A stretch of DNA of 47,794 nt from a virus. Made by a program: the position numbers and the translations under genes. Numbering within the stretch: the stretch's first letter is position 1; every line of letters starts with the position of its first letter. The stretch spans positions 1 through 47,794 of IMG/VR virus record IMGVR_UViG_3300025769_000204. One strand, written 5' to 3'. The notes beneath the pieces are model-generated. The model worked only from the letters and a program-made list of their open reading frames with translations. It was not told the DNA's origin and did not search any database. Shown here one piece after another: positions 35,120 through 43,284 of this stretch.

Positions 35120-35146
35120 AAGTAGGGCTAAACCCCTACTTTTTTT
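35120..35146 (+). terminator. Intrinsic terminator after gp19
   Basis: A 7-bp stem AGTAGGG/CCCTACT (35121-35127 with 35134-35140), a 6-nt loop and seven T. Confidence 0.9.
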
Positions 35147-35154
35147 GTGAACAT

Positions 35155-35163
35155 ATATTTATA
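35155..35163 (+). promoter_or_regulatory. ATATTTATA late-promoter-like motif
   Basis: An exact ATATTTATA followed by ATAAAG, 24 nt before the gp26-like gene. Confidence 0.6.
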
Positions 35164-35187
35164 ATAAAGTTATAATAAGGAAACTAA

Positions 35188-35943
35188 ATGAGTAAAATGA
35201 CAGATCGAATCAGCACGTCAGTAGCTGCAGACCAAGCCAGAAAGCATTACGAAACAGAACAGCAAAACAAATTACCTAGCATGATTGTTCCATTAGTTAG
35301 TGGCGGTAAAATATATCCTAAGGATCATGCACTTCATGAAGGAAAAATAGAAATGCGTTATATGACTGCATATGATGAAGACATATTAACCAATGTTTCA
35401 TATTTACGAGACGGTGTTATGTTGGATCGATTAATTGAGTCTGTTAGTTTAACAAAGTTTGATATTGATGATATGTCTACATTTGATAAAGACGGACTAT
35501 TATTATATGCTCGTATATTATCATATGGTAAAGAATATACCGTATCAGTTACTGATCCAAAAACAAAAAATAAACTAGAAAGAGTAGTTGATTTGGAAAC
35601 AATACAAGCTAAACCATTTAAGTTGTCTGCAGACAATAACGGAGAATTTGAATATAAAACTAAAAAACATACTATTAAATTTACATATAATATTAAATCA
35701 ATTGAATCATTAACTCCTTCCGAATTCTGTAAAACAGTTATTACACAAATTGATGATTCAAGAACGCCTGAAGCAATCGAATATTTTACTAGATATCAAT
35801 TCCTAGCTCTCGAATCTAAAAAATTCAGATCATACTATGTCGACAACGCACCTGGTTTAGATTTAAATACACAATTTGAAGGTGAAAATGGAGGCACCTT
35901 CGAAACTCGGTTTCCCATCTCATCTGATTTTTTCTGGTTTTGA
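35188..35943 (+). CDS. 26: Baseplate hub assembly protein (gp26-like)
   Basis: A 251-residue protein resembling the gp26 family, chaperones of baseplate hub and tape measure assembly. Typical elements are KLPSMIVPLVSGGKIYPKDH, RYMTAYDEDILTN, then a C-terminal half with FCKTVITQIDDSRTPEAIEY and a Phe-rich end FPISSDFFWF. An AAGGA site lies upstream. Its 3' end overlaps the next reading frame by 56 nt. Gene order after gp19 and before the tape measure agrees with the assignment. Confidence 0.7.
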   Translation: MSKMTDRISTSVAADQARKHYETEQQNKLPSMIVPLVSGGKIYPKDHALHEGKIEMRYMTAYDEDILTNVSYLRDGVMLDRLIESVSLTKFDIDDMSTFDKDGLLLYARILSYGKEYTVSVTDPKTKNKLERVVDLETIQAKPFKLSADNNGEFEYKTKKHTIKFTYNIKSIESLTPSEFCKTVITQIDDSRTPEAIEYFTRYQFLALESKKFRSYYVDNAPGLDLNTQFEGENGGTFETRFPISSDFFWF

Positions 35944-36157
35944 TTCGCAGTATCGACTAAATCTTCATGAATCTATTTTTGATATAGTTTGGTTTGGCGA
36001 AGGCCGATGGTCTTGGCAAGATCTTTATACGATGCCAGTTTTTTTACGAAGATATTGGGTAAAACGTATCACTGCAATCATTAAAGAACGAAACGAATCA
36101 GCAAAACAACAACAAAAAGCTAATAAATCAAAAGCTTCAACAAAACGTCGTCGTTGA
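35888..36157 (+). CDS. 51: gp51-like baseplate assembly protein
   Basis: An 89-residue protein in the +1 frame relative to gp26. The open frame begins with TTG at 35876, but the ATG at 35888 has AAGG 7 nt upstream and is preferred. The core YRLNLHESIFDIVWFGEGRW then LYTMPVFLRRYWV matches the short hub-assembly proteins that follow gp26 in marine T4-likes; the tail is very basic (KASTKRRR). The 56-nt overlap with gp26 suggests translational coupling. A frameshift fusion at the GATTTTTTCTGG stretch is a less likely alternative. Confidence 0.65.
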   Translation: MEAPSKLGFPSHLIFSGFDSQYRLNLHESIFDIVWFGEGRWSWQDLYTMPVFLRRYWVKRITAIIKERNESAKQQQKANKSKASTKRRR

Positions 36158-36165
36158 TATTTATT
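36157..36165 (+). promoter_or_regulatory. ATATTTATT motif abutting a start codon
   Basis: ATATTTATT ends 5 nt before the ATG at 36171. As at 5448, promoter use here would give a leaderless message, or the true start is further downstream. Confidence 0.5.
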
Positions 36166-36170
36166 AATAT

Positions 36171-37910
36171 ATGACGCAATCACAATTCATACAACGCTTA
36201 AAACAGCAGCCTAGGATGGGTATCAGCATTGATGATCTGACAAATCTATTAGGAACTCTAGGTGACACCATAAGACAGACCCTCGAGGAAATTCCATCAC
36301 TTGGTAAAGCAATAGAACTACAATCCGGCGCATTTACAAAATCTAAAACAGCGTTATTAGACTTAAACAATGCAAATGCCAAGTATTTAACTGGGTTAGA
36401 AAGAGCTATAGCATTCAACCAAAGATCTGCAGAATCTTTTATGGCGATAAACAAAGAAGCATTGTTTTTTGAAAAGCGAAATGCATCGTTACAGAAAGGA
36501 TTAAATTTAACCAGACAACAAACTGCTAAATTAGCTCAAGAATTTGCCAAAGCTGGCGAAGCACTAAGTGTTTCTTCCGAGCTAGTTAACAGTTATGGAG
36601 GCAACATTAAAAAATTAATTCCGTCGATGGACTTAGCTAGCAATGTTAACAGTACATTTTATCAAGGTTTATTAGCCGTACAAGACGTTATAACTACAAA
36701 CATGGGTCTAAGTGCAGAACAAGCAGAAAATTATTCATTGTTTGCTGGTCAAGGTGGAGATAACGCAGCAATTGCCTTGAAAACAACCGCCAAGTTAAGT
36801 GCTCAATTAGACGCACAATACGGAATACAAGGAGCACAACAAGACATTGTAGAAGGTATATCAGAAGCTACTGCTACTACTGCTTTACAATACGGCCGAA
36901 TTCCTGGCACGTTAGAATTAGCAGTATTAAAAAGTAAACAATTAGGATTGTCTCTTAATGATTTAGCATCTACAGGTAAAAATTTACTAGATATAGAATC
37001 AAGTATTGGACAAGAATTAGAATATCAATTGTTAAGTGGTCACAGATTAACAATAGAAGGAGGTAAAAGTTTAACCAATGAATATCGAATGGCAACTTTA
37101 AAGGGAGACGCAAATCGCCAAGCTGATATCATGAATAAACTGTTAACAGAAGAAGGCGAAACATTAGAAAATAACATGTTAGCTCGTCAACAAATGGCTT
37201 CTATGCTAGGAATGAGTGAAGATTCATTGTCAAAATCTTTGCAAAAGCAAAAATTAATCAATCAATTAGGTGAGCAAGGTAAGATTTTGTTTGCATTAGA
37301 GGGCGAAAAAGATTTTTTAACAACTGCTCAGGCCATGGCTGACTCTGGAGAAATAACACAAGAAGAATTGAAAGCAGTCACCAAGTTAGGAGATAAACGA
37401 AAAACAGAAGATATATTAGAAGAGCAATTGGGAGTGTTAGAAGATATTCGTTTAAACGACTTTTTGCAAACAAAGCAAGGCTCAGAATTAAGCAGTTTAT
37501 TTGATACATTGGGAGAAGATTTTAAAGCATACAATAATGACTTATTTGATATTACTGCAGATATGGATAAAGCCCAAATTAGAGAACTTGGTGGTATACT
37601 GCAAAAGGCTACTGCAATAGGCGACGTAAAAAACATGAAAGACTTCTTGATAGATGCCAAAGCCGAAGTTACAGGTAAACCAAAAGAGGACTTCATGATT
37701 CGTAGTAGTGGAGAAGTTCTCAGCTTTACATCACAAGACGATGTAATAGGAGCTAAAAAAGACGGGCCGATTGATAAAATGTTAAATAGTTCTGGTGGCG
37801 GAGGTGGTTCATCTGTATTACACATAGACTATGATAAACTGGCATCGGCAATGACTAAAGTTAAATTAGAAGTAGCAGCAGATCCAGTAGCATATAGAGT
37901 ATCAAAATAA
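36171..37910 (+). CDS. 29: Tape measure / hub protein (gp29-like)
   Basis: A 579-residue helical protein close in length to T4 gp29 (590), the tail-length ruler attached to the hub. The central part has the typical Ala/Gln/Leu helices (NLTRQQTAKLAQEFAKAGEA, LELAVLKSKQLGLSLNDLAS) and ELEYQLLSGHRLTIEGGKSL. A short Gly-rich spacer (SSGGGGGSS) precedes the C-terminal strand. Downstream Met16 (position 36216) is an alternative start, since the promoter-like motif almost touches the first ATG. The context between gp26/gp51 and gp48-like genes supports the call. Confidence 0.8.
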   Translation: MTQSQFIQRLKQQPRMGISIDDLTNLLGTLGDTIRQTLEEIPSLGKAIELQSGAFTKSKTALLDLNNANAKYLTGLERAIAFNQRSAESFMAINKEALFFEKRNASLQKGLNLTRQQTAKLAQEFAKAGEALSVSSELVNSYGGNIKKLIPSMDLASNVNSTFYQGLLAVQDVITTNMGLSAEQAENYSLFAGQGGDNAAIALKTTAKLSAQLDAQYGIQGAQQDIVEGISEATATTALQYGRIPGTLELAVLKSKQLGLSLNDLASTGKNLLDIESSIGQELEYQLLSGHRLTIEGGKSLTNEYRMATLKGDANRQADIMNKLLTEEGETLENNMLARQQMASMLGMSEDSLSKSLQKQKLINQLGEQGKILFALEGEKDFLTTAQAMADSGEITQEELKAVTKLGDKRKTEDILEEQLGVLEDIRLNDFLQTKQGSELSSLFDTLGEDFKAYNNDLFDITADMDKAQIRELGGILQKATAIGDVKNMKDFLIDAKAEVTGKPKEDFMIRSSGEVLSFTSQDDVIGAKKDGPIDKMLNSSGGGGGSSVLHIDYDKLASAMTKVKLEVAADPVAYRVSK

Positions 37911-37919
37911 AAGGATAAA

Positions 37920-39743
37920 ATGAGTAACCCGACAACAGGAAACAACGCACAATTTACCAATCCTTTCAACATACTGCCTGATTTACAACCAGGTTCAAAT
38001 CCAATATTGGGTGCAAGTTCACAATTTCGTAAACCATTTGACATACTACCAAATCCTAGTTTAATTAAATTTAATCCAACTATAGGAAATATTGATCCCA
38101 CACGAGACTTTGACATACTGCCTAATTTAAAACCAGGCCTCAATCCTACTATAGGAAATATTGATCCAACGCAAAACTTTAGCACACTATTTAATCCTAC
38201 ATTAATTAAATTTAATCCAACTTACCGAAACGCACAACAATTTGCAAAACCTTTACAAATGGGTAGTTTTACTACATATGATATTGTAAACAATCCAAAT
38301 TCAGAATCATTGCCATTTCCAACTCCATTTACAAAAACTCCTTTAATATCTACAAATGGTGAAGCATTGCCAAGTCAATATTTTACTAGTTGGTATTATA
38401 ATCCATTTCAAAATTCACAATTTCGTTTTAATTTTACCGGGCAAAGCATTGCTTCTAATATTGCTAATGTAGGCCAAACACTTGGAGCCGCAGTTGGTGG
38501 AATATCTGATCTTGCTAGTTTAGCTAGTGCAGTATCATTAGTACCTAATTTTATATCTACAATTGGAGGCGGTAAATTTACCACACCATATGCCGCATTG
38601 CGTCTTGATCAATTAAATAACTCAACATCATTTTTAGGACTAGGCGGAGAAGAACCTGGCTTATTAGATTTTAGAAGTCGAATACCATCAAAACTAGTTA
38701 ACCGAAATGACGGTTTAGCAACATCAAAACTTAGCCCAACAGCAGAACAATATGCAGAAGCAGCAAAATCTAAACAAGGAGCATATTCTACATTTAATTT
38801 ACAATTAACATATGGATGGGGGTTACATGACGCACCTGGAGCAGATAGGAGTGATTTTACTGCAAGAACTGACGTAGCTACGAAATGGGATAATGAAACA
38901 AAACGATGGAAATCTTCAAAATTTGAAGATAGAGAGGTCAAATCACCGTTCCGGGGCGATAAAGTCAATGTTATTGATTTTCGTAAAGATCAAAAACTAA
39001 CACAAGTATATAAATGGAAATCAGTAACAACTGGAGCAGATAGTCCAATTGGAGCTGTTACAGAAACTGACTTTACGCAAGATTTTATTAAATTTTATTT
39101 TACTGGTCCTAAATTGCAAAATGGAGGCCCTGTAGATGCAACGGATGATATATTAGTGTTTCGAGCAGCAATTACCAATTTAGGAGATAGTTTTAACGCA
39201 AACTGGACACCGGTACCGTTAATTGGTAGAGCAGATCCTAACTATCATTATACAGGGTATAGTCGAGATTTAAGTTTAGGATTTGATGTGTATGCTACAA
39301 GTCGAGATGAATTAAAATTTATTTGGAGAAAATTAAATGCACTTGCAGGATATACTGCTCCAGAATATCGTCCAGAAAATATTGCGTTAATTGCACCATG
39401 GATGCGCATTACAATTGGAGATTTATTTGTGCAACAACCAGTTGTTCTAAACAGTTTAAATTTTGATTATGGCACAGATACATCTTGGGAGATAAACATT
39501 GAAGACGACCCAGAAAATATGCAAGTTCCATTTAAGATTTCTGTTACCACACAGTTTAACATGATCATGGATCATATACCAGAAAAAGGTGGTAGATTCT
39601 TCACATTAGCTAAACAGTTTGATGATTTTGGTAAACCTAAACCAGGCAACGATAATTGGTTGAGTGATGCAAAAGACAATAGTAGACTACCAAGCGTTTC
39701 AGCAGAACCAGTAACAGATCAAGAATTTATCACACAACGTTAA
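37920..39743 (+). CDS. Tail-tube cap protein (gp48/gp54-like) with repeat N-terminus
   Basis: A 607-residue baseplate protein. The C-terminal half (from about 360) fits the gp48/gp54 tube-initiation family: PLIGRADPNYHYTGYSRDLS, LKFIWRKLNALAGYTAPEY, then PWMRITIGDLFVQQPVVLNS and a strand FDYGTDTSWEINIE. The middle region has a hydrophobic Ala/Gly/Ser helix (about 178-205). Residues 3-115 are five imperfect repeats of 23-25 residues (see the repeat entry). Which of gp48 or gp54 it replaces is uncertain; only one such protein is visible. It begins 9 nt after the tape measure stop. Confidence 0.7.
   Translation: MSNPTTGNNAQFTNPFNILPDLQPGSNPILGASSQFRKPFDILPNPSLIKFNPTIGNIDPTRDFDILPNLKPGLNPTIGNIDPTQNFSTLFNPTLIKFNPTYRNAQQFAKPLQMGSFTTYDIVNNPNSESLPFPTPFTKTPLISTNGEALPSQYFTSWYYNPFQNSQFRFNFTGQSIASNIANVGQTLGAAVGGISDLASLASAVSLVPNFISTIGGGKFTTPYAALRLDQLNNSTSFLGLGGEEPGLLDFRSRIPSKLVNRNDGLATSKLSPTAEQYAEAAKSKQGAYSTFNLQLTYGWGLHDAPGADRSDFTARTDVATKWDNETKRWKSSKFEDREVKSPFRGDKVNVIDFRKDQKLTQVYKWKSVTTGADSPIGAVTETDFTQDFIKFYFTGPKLQNGGPVDATDDILVFRAAITNLGDSFNANWTPVPLIGRADPNYHYTGYSRDLSLGFDVYATSRDELKFIWRKLNALAGYTAPEYRPENIALIAPWMRITIGDLFVQQPVVLNSLNFDYGTDTSWEINIEDDPENMQVPFKISVTTQFNMIMDHIPEKGGRFFTLAKQFDDFGKPKPGNDNWLSDAKDNSRLPSVSAEPVTDQEFITQR
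37926..38265 (+). repeat. Five tandem 23-25-codon repeats in the tube-cap gene
   Basis: Each unit reads roughly NPTIGxxxxxxxFDILPN then LxPG or SLIKF. Units 3 and 4 share nearly identical DNA (CTATAGGAAATATTGATCC at about 38082 and 38150), and TTAATTAAATTTAATCCAAC recurs at about 38060 and 38201, so the array is recent and slippage-prone. Confidence 0.8.
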
Positions 39744-39767
39744 TTGCGGGTGATATAGAAGGATAAT

Positions 39768-40067
39768 ATGAGTAGATATACAACATCACAGACACTTAAA
39801 CGAGTAGCAGAACAACGCAGAATATCCACGGTAATAGTACCGGTTATTCCATTGTCTGATCAAGACACATACATTAAAACTACTACTCCAGAACGTTTAG
39901 ACAAGTTAGCTAATACATTTTATGATGATGCTACTCTTTGGTGGATAATTGCAGTTAGCAATGGTTTAGGTAAAGGATCATTGTATGTTCCAGAAAATAC
40001 CACTATACGAATACCTCCAAGTGCTAACATACAACAAATTATAAAACAAGCAAATCAGGAAAGATGA
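39768..40067 (+). CDS. 53: Baseplate wedge protein (gp53-like)
   Basis: A 99-residue protein with a LysM-like core as in gp53: TPERLDKLANTFYDDATLWW, then IIAVSNGLGKGSLYVPENTT and IRIPPS. In T4, gp53 joins wedges into the hexagonal baseplate and is 196 residues; this minimal form keeps only the LysM-like part plus an N-terminal helix. Preceded by GAAGGATA. Its stop overlaps the next start (ATGA). Confidence 0.75.
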   Translation: MSRYTTSQTLKRVAEQRRISTVIVPVIPLSDQDTYIKTTTPERLDKLANTFYDDATLWWIIAVSNGLGKGSLYVPENTTIRIPPSANIQQIIKQANQER

Positions 40068-42625
40068 GTCAAATATTTTATTCACAAGTTGATCCTAAGT
40101 TACAGGAAGAATTGAACGAACGAGCTATATCAGGTCGAAGGCGTACTAGTAAAGATATTGCGTTTATGACTGAAAAAATTGCTAACATTCAAATTGAAGC
40201 TTTTGCTCCAGCCCCAAGCGGAAGTAAACGAATTCATGGTGAATCGATATATAACGAAAAACCATTAGCACGACTTGGAGGCAAAGATGTTCGTTTTGGA
40301 AGATACACTCCATCTGGCCAGCTTGGATTCTTAAATTCTTCACAAGCAAAATATAAACGTACTGACGTAGTAATCAATGAAAATGCTGACGGAACACTTA
40401 CTGCAATAAAAAATGATATACAACAAACAGACAACAGTCGCAGAATAGCACCATATATTAAAGTTGCTGATTTTAATATCGGTGATGGGTCAATGGGATT
40501 GTTGAATAAAGCAAACATGAGCCTTTCTATTCCGAATCCAGATAGAGATCTAGACGAATTTGAATCAGTTTGGCTGCGACCCGGTCGTTATGTTCAAATA
40601 ACAGTGCAGCATCCTGAGTCAGCTACAATTAGCGAAGGCTTATTGTCAGACTTAGTTTTACCAGATGAAGACAAACTAAAAGAAATGTATCCCGAATGGA
40701 CAGATCTTCAAGAGTTAAAAGACAAAATACGCAAAATGAATGAATATACATTTTCTGGATTAATAACTTCTTTTGATCTTTCATATGATGCCGATGCATC
40801 GGTTAGTGTTACATTGCAACTAACTGGTACTAGTGATATATATACCGATGTAACCATGTTTATGAATCCGGATAAGAAAAAAGAAAATAATTTTAAATCA
40901 AAATACGCAAAAATTTCAACAAGTGGATCATCTGAAGAATTACGAAACGTTAATACTACGCCATCAACTACTGGTTCAGAAGCTCGTGTTGAATTATATG
41001 AAACTCTGTCAGATGCAGTAGATTCAGTTAGAAATAATTATCTACAAACTATAAAAACTGGGCTTTCACCTTTACAGACTGTGTCATTATTAGCATATGG
41101 CAAAGCTGGTATTGCTCCATTTTTAACAAACTCTAACTTTAATGATCGATTTATAATGTTTGGTCGTCCATATTATGAAGATTTAGATCGACAATTTGTT
41201 GCTGAAACAAAAGAAGCAAGACCATATACGGCATCGGCAGCATATAAAATAGACCAATCTCCCGATCCAGAAGCAGGCAAATATAATGTAGGCGGCGCCC
41301 CGTTTAATGAAACGTTGTGGCTGGCCGATGTTGCTGAATTTGAATCCGGATCATTAGCAGATGTAAATCAATGGAATGCACGTGAAAATACTCGTATTGA
41401 AGAAGACATAAAACGACAAGAGCAACAATATGAAGACGAAGAAAAGTTATATGATGAGTTGATCAATGATAATCGATACATTACATTGGGAGCTTTAATA
41501 AAATTTTTAAATGACGAAATATTGTTTAAACAAGGAAACACAACTGGTGAAGGAGTTCTTTGCGATGATGTGCAAATTGAAAGCACATACTATGAACATT
41601 TACGATCTTTAGACCCAGAGTCCGTTTTCTTTTTACCTAAACAACCAGCTGGAAATTTACAGTCTGTTTTCAAAGAAGGTGGAATTAATTGGTATGGCAA
41701 AACGGGATATTATGCCGATGTCATTGACAATCAAACAGATTATTCAGAAACATTACAACAAGCTGGATTATATCGAGAATGGAAAGGGGTTATAGATAAA
41801 AATAGCTCGAGTCAGGGCACAATGTATCCTAGTCGTATTTTTATTAATTTAGAAAGTATAAAAAAAATTATCGATGATTTAAGTAATTTTAATGCTCGAA
41901 GATTTACATTTGGAGCTTTTATTGAGAAAATAACGGCACTATTAAGATCAGCAACTGGTGGAGCTCTTGAAATGACATTAACTCCACATCCAGATATTCC
42001 AAACGCTGTGTTATATGCTGACGCAGAAAGCATAAAACTAAAAGAAATAATACCATATAAAATACCAATGTTTGCTAACGATCCACGTGGAACTATAGTT
42101 AGAGATTTTCAATTCTCTGCAAAATTACCTAATAGCGTTAAAAATTTAAGTTATGTTTTAAATCAAGGAACAGATATATCTACTGAAAAAATTGCTCCAT
42201 ATATGAATTTTATGTTTAATGCTGATAATACAGATGCAATAAACACAATCATAAAAAATTATGAAACAACACATTTTAAAACTATTCTTGAATTACATCT
42301 AGCACAAGCAGCATACGGAGAAGAACCACAAGATTCTGACAGAAGAAAAGAACTTCGCAGTGCAACAGCAGAATACCTAAAATACCCTACACCAGACGTA
42401 CGAAAGTCACAGCAATTAACTGCTCCAATATTTCCATTTGATGCATCATTTACAATTGACGGTATTAATGGCTTTAGATATGGAGACGTTTTAGAATTTC
42501 CTGGGCTTCCTAAAAAATACACTGTAAATACCGTGTTTAGCATTATTGGAATAAATCATACTGTTTCTTCAGACGGAGCATGGACCACAAAAGTAACTTG
42601 TATAATGAGACCTAATATATCATAA
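40064..42625 (+). CDS. Large baseplate hub-like structural protein
   Basis: An 853-residue protein that I place in the baseplate by position and style. Residues about 125-275 (RIAPYIKVADFNIGDGSMGL, WLRPGRYVQITVQHPES, YTFSGLITSFDLSYDADASV) resemble hub proteins of gp27 type, where paired beta-barrels form a ring. The C-terminal end also looks like a hub barrel (FSIIGINHTVSSDGAWTTKV). A highly charged coiled region (about 440-475, KRQEQQYEDEEKLYDELI) lies between. No lysozyme domain like that of gp5 is seen. A gp27 assignment is tentative. Confidence 0.55.
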   Translation: MSQIFYSQVDPKLQEELNERAISGRRRTSKDIAFMTEKIANIQIEAFAPAPSGSKRIHGESIYNEKPLARLGGKDVRFGRYTPSGQLGFLNSSQAKYKRTDVVINENADGTLTAIKNDIQQTDNSRRIAPYIKVADFNIGDGSMGLLNKANMSLSIPNPDRDLDEFESVWLRPGRYVQITVQHPESATISEGLLSDLVLPDEDKLKEMYPEWTDLQELKDKIRKMNEYTFSGLITSFDLSYDADASVSVTLQLTGTSDIYTDVTMFMNPDKKKENNFKSKYAKISTSGSSEELRNVNTTPSTTGSEARVELYETLSDAVDSVRNNYLQTIKTGLSPLQTVSLLAYGKAGIAPFLTNSNFNDRFIMFGRPYYEDLDRQFVAETKEARPYTASAAYKIDQSPDPEAGKYNVGGAPFNETLWLADVAEFESGSLADVNQWNARENTRIEEDIKRQEQQYEDEEKLYDELINDNRYITLGALIKFLNDEILFKQGNTTGEGVLCDDVQIESTYYEHLRSLDPESVFFLPKQPAGNLQSVFKEGGINWYGKTGYYADVIDNQTDYSETLQQAGLYREWKGVIDKNSSSQGTMYPSRIFINLESIKKIIDDLSNFNARRFTFGAFIEKITALLRSATGGALEMTLTPHPDIPNAVLYADAESIKLKEIIPYKIPMFANDPRGTIVRDFQFSAKLPNSVKNLSYVLNQGTDISTEKIAPYMNFMFNADNTDAINTIIKNYETTHFKTILELHLAQAAYGEEPQDSDRRKELRSATAEYLKYPTPDVRKSQQLTAPIFPFDASFTIDGINGFRYGDVLEFPGLPKKYTVNTVFSIIGINHTVSSDGAWTTKVTCIMRPNIS

Positions 42626-42627
42626 CT

Positions 42628-43260
42628 ATGGCAACAAGAAAAAAAATATATTATACCGCAGACGAAACAACAAATGATTTGTTTACAACAGGTCGACAAT
42701 GGATGACAACAGATGAAAAGGAATATGTAGGCGGGTATCATCGATATTTAACAGGAGAAATATTTACTGAATCAAAATGGAACCCTAAACTATCTAAACC
42801 ACTCGTTCCGTATCGAGAAAAAAATACTAATCCTAATGTTAGATTGTATAAAAAATTAAAACCTAAAGTTAAAACTAGATATAGAACACCAAATTCATTT
42901 ACTCCTACTATAAACAATAATAATATTAACGCCGGCGTAATAACTAGATATTTTTATAAAAAGTATGACGTTAAAACTATTTTAGAAACTGATCAGAAAA
43001 CATACAATCAAATACAAACTAATGTAGCTGATAATAAACTATACACTACTGTGATAATGAACTGGAAAATATCTGGAAATAAACAAGACGAATATAAAAA
43101 TGGTGCTGTTGTTCCTGGCGTAATTTCTGTTAATACCAAACAAATTAAAGTAGCAGAAAAAAAGATGCCAGGGATTTCTACTTATTTAAATAATCCATTA
43201 CAATACTACACTGATACAGACTTTATCAAACCCACAGACATAAACGGATTGGATTCGTAA
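42628..43260 (+). CDS. Unknown baseplate-region protein
   Basis: A 210-residue protein whose N-terminus (YYTADETTNDLFTTGRQWMT, then YVGGYHRYLTGEIFTESKWN) resembles proteins encoded beside baseplate genes in marine T4-like phages. It is rich in Lys, Asn and Tyr with short strand-like segments. It begins 2 nt after the hub-like gene. Structural role likely; specific function unknown. Confidence 0.6.
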   Translation: MATRKKIYYTADETTNDLFTTGRQWMTTDEKEYVGGYHRYLTGEIFTESKWNPKLSKPLVPYREKNTNPNVRLYKKLKPKVKTRYRTPNSFTPTINNNNINAGVITRYFYKKYDVKTILETDQKTYNQIQTNVADNKLYTTVIMNWKISGNKQDEYKNGAVVPGVISVNTKQIKVAEKKMPGISTYLNNPLQYYTDTDFIKPTDINGLDS

Positions 43261-43284
43261 AAATTATTTACTATTATATGTTAT

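Noticed and set aside
35888-35943. Programmed frameshift joining gp26 and the gp51-like protein
   Set aside because: The overlap contains GATTTTTTCTGG, but an ATG with AAGG upstream gives a normal independent start, and these proteins are separate in T4. Left as a minor alternative.
37328-37825. 165-codon minus-strand ORF opposite the tape measure
   Set aside because: A shadow frame of a helical Lys/Glu/Leu-rich gene, with no recognisable domain.
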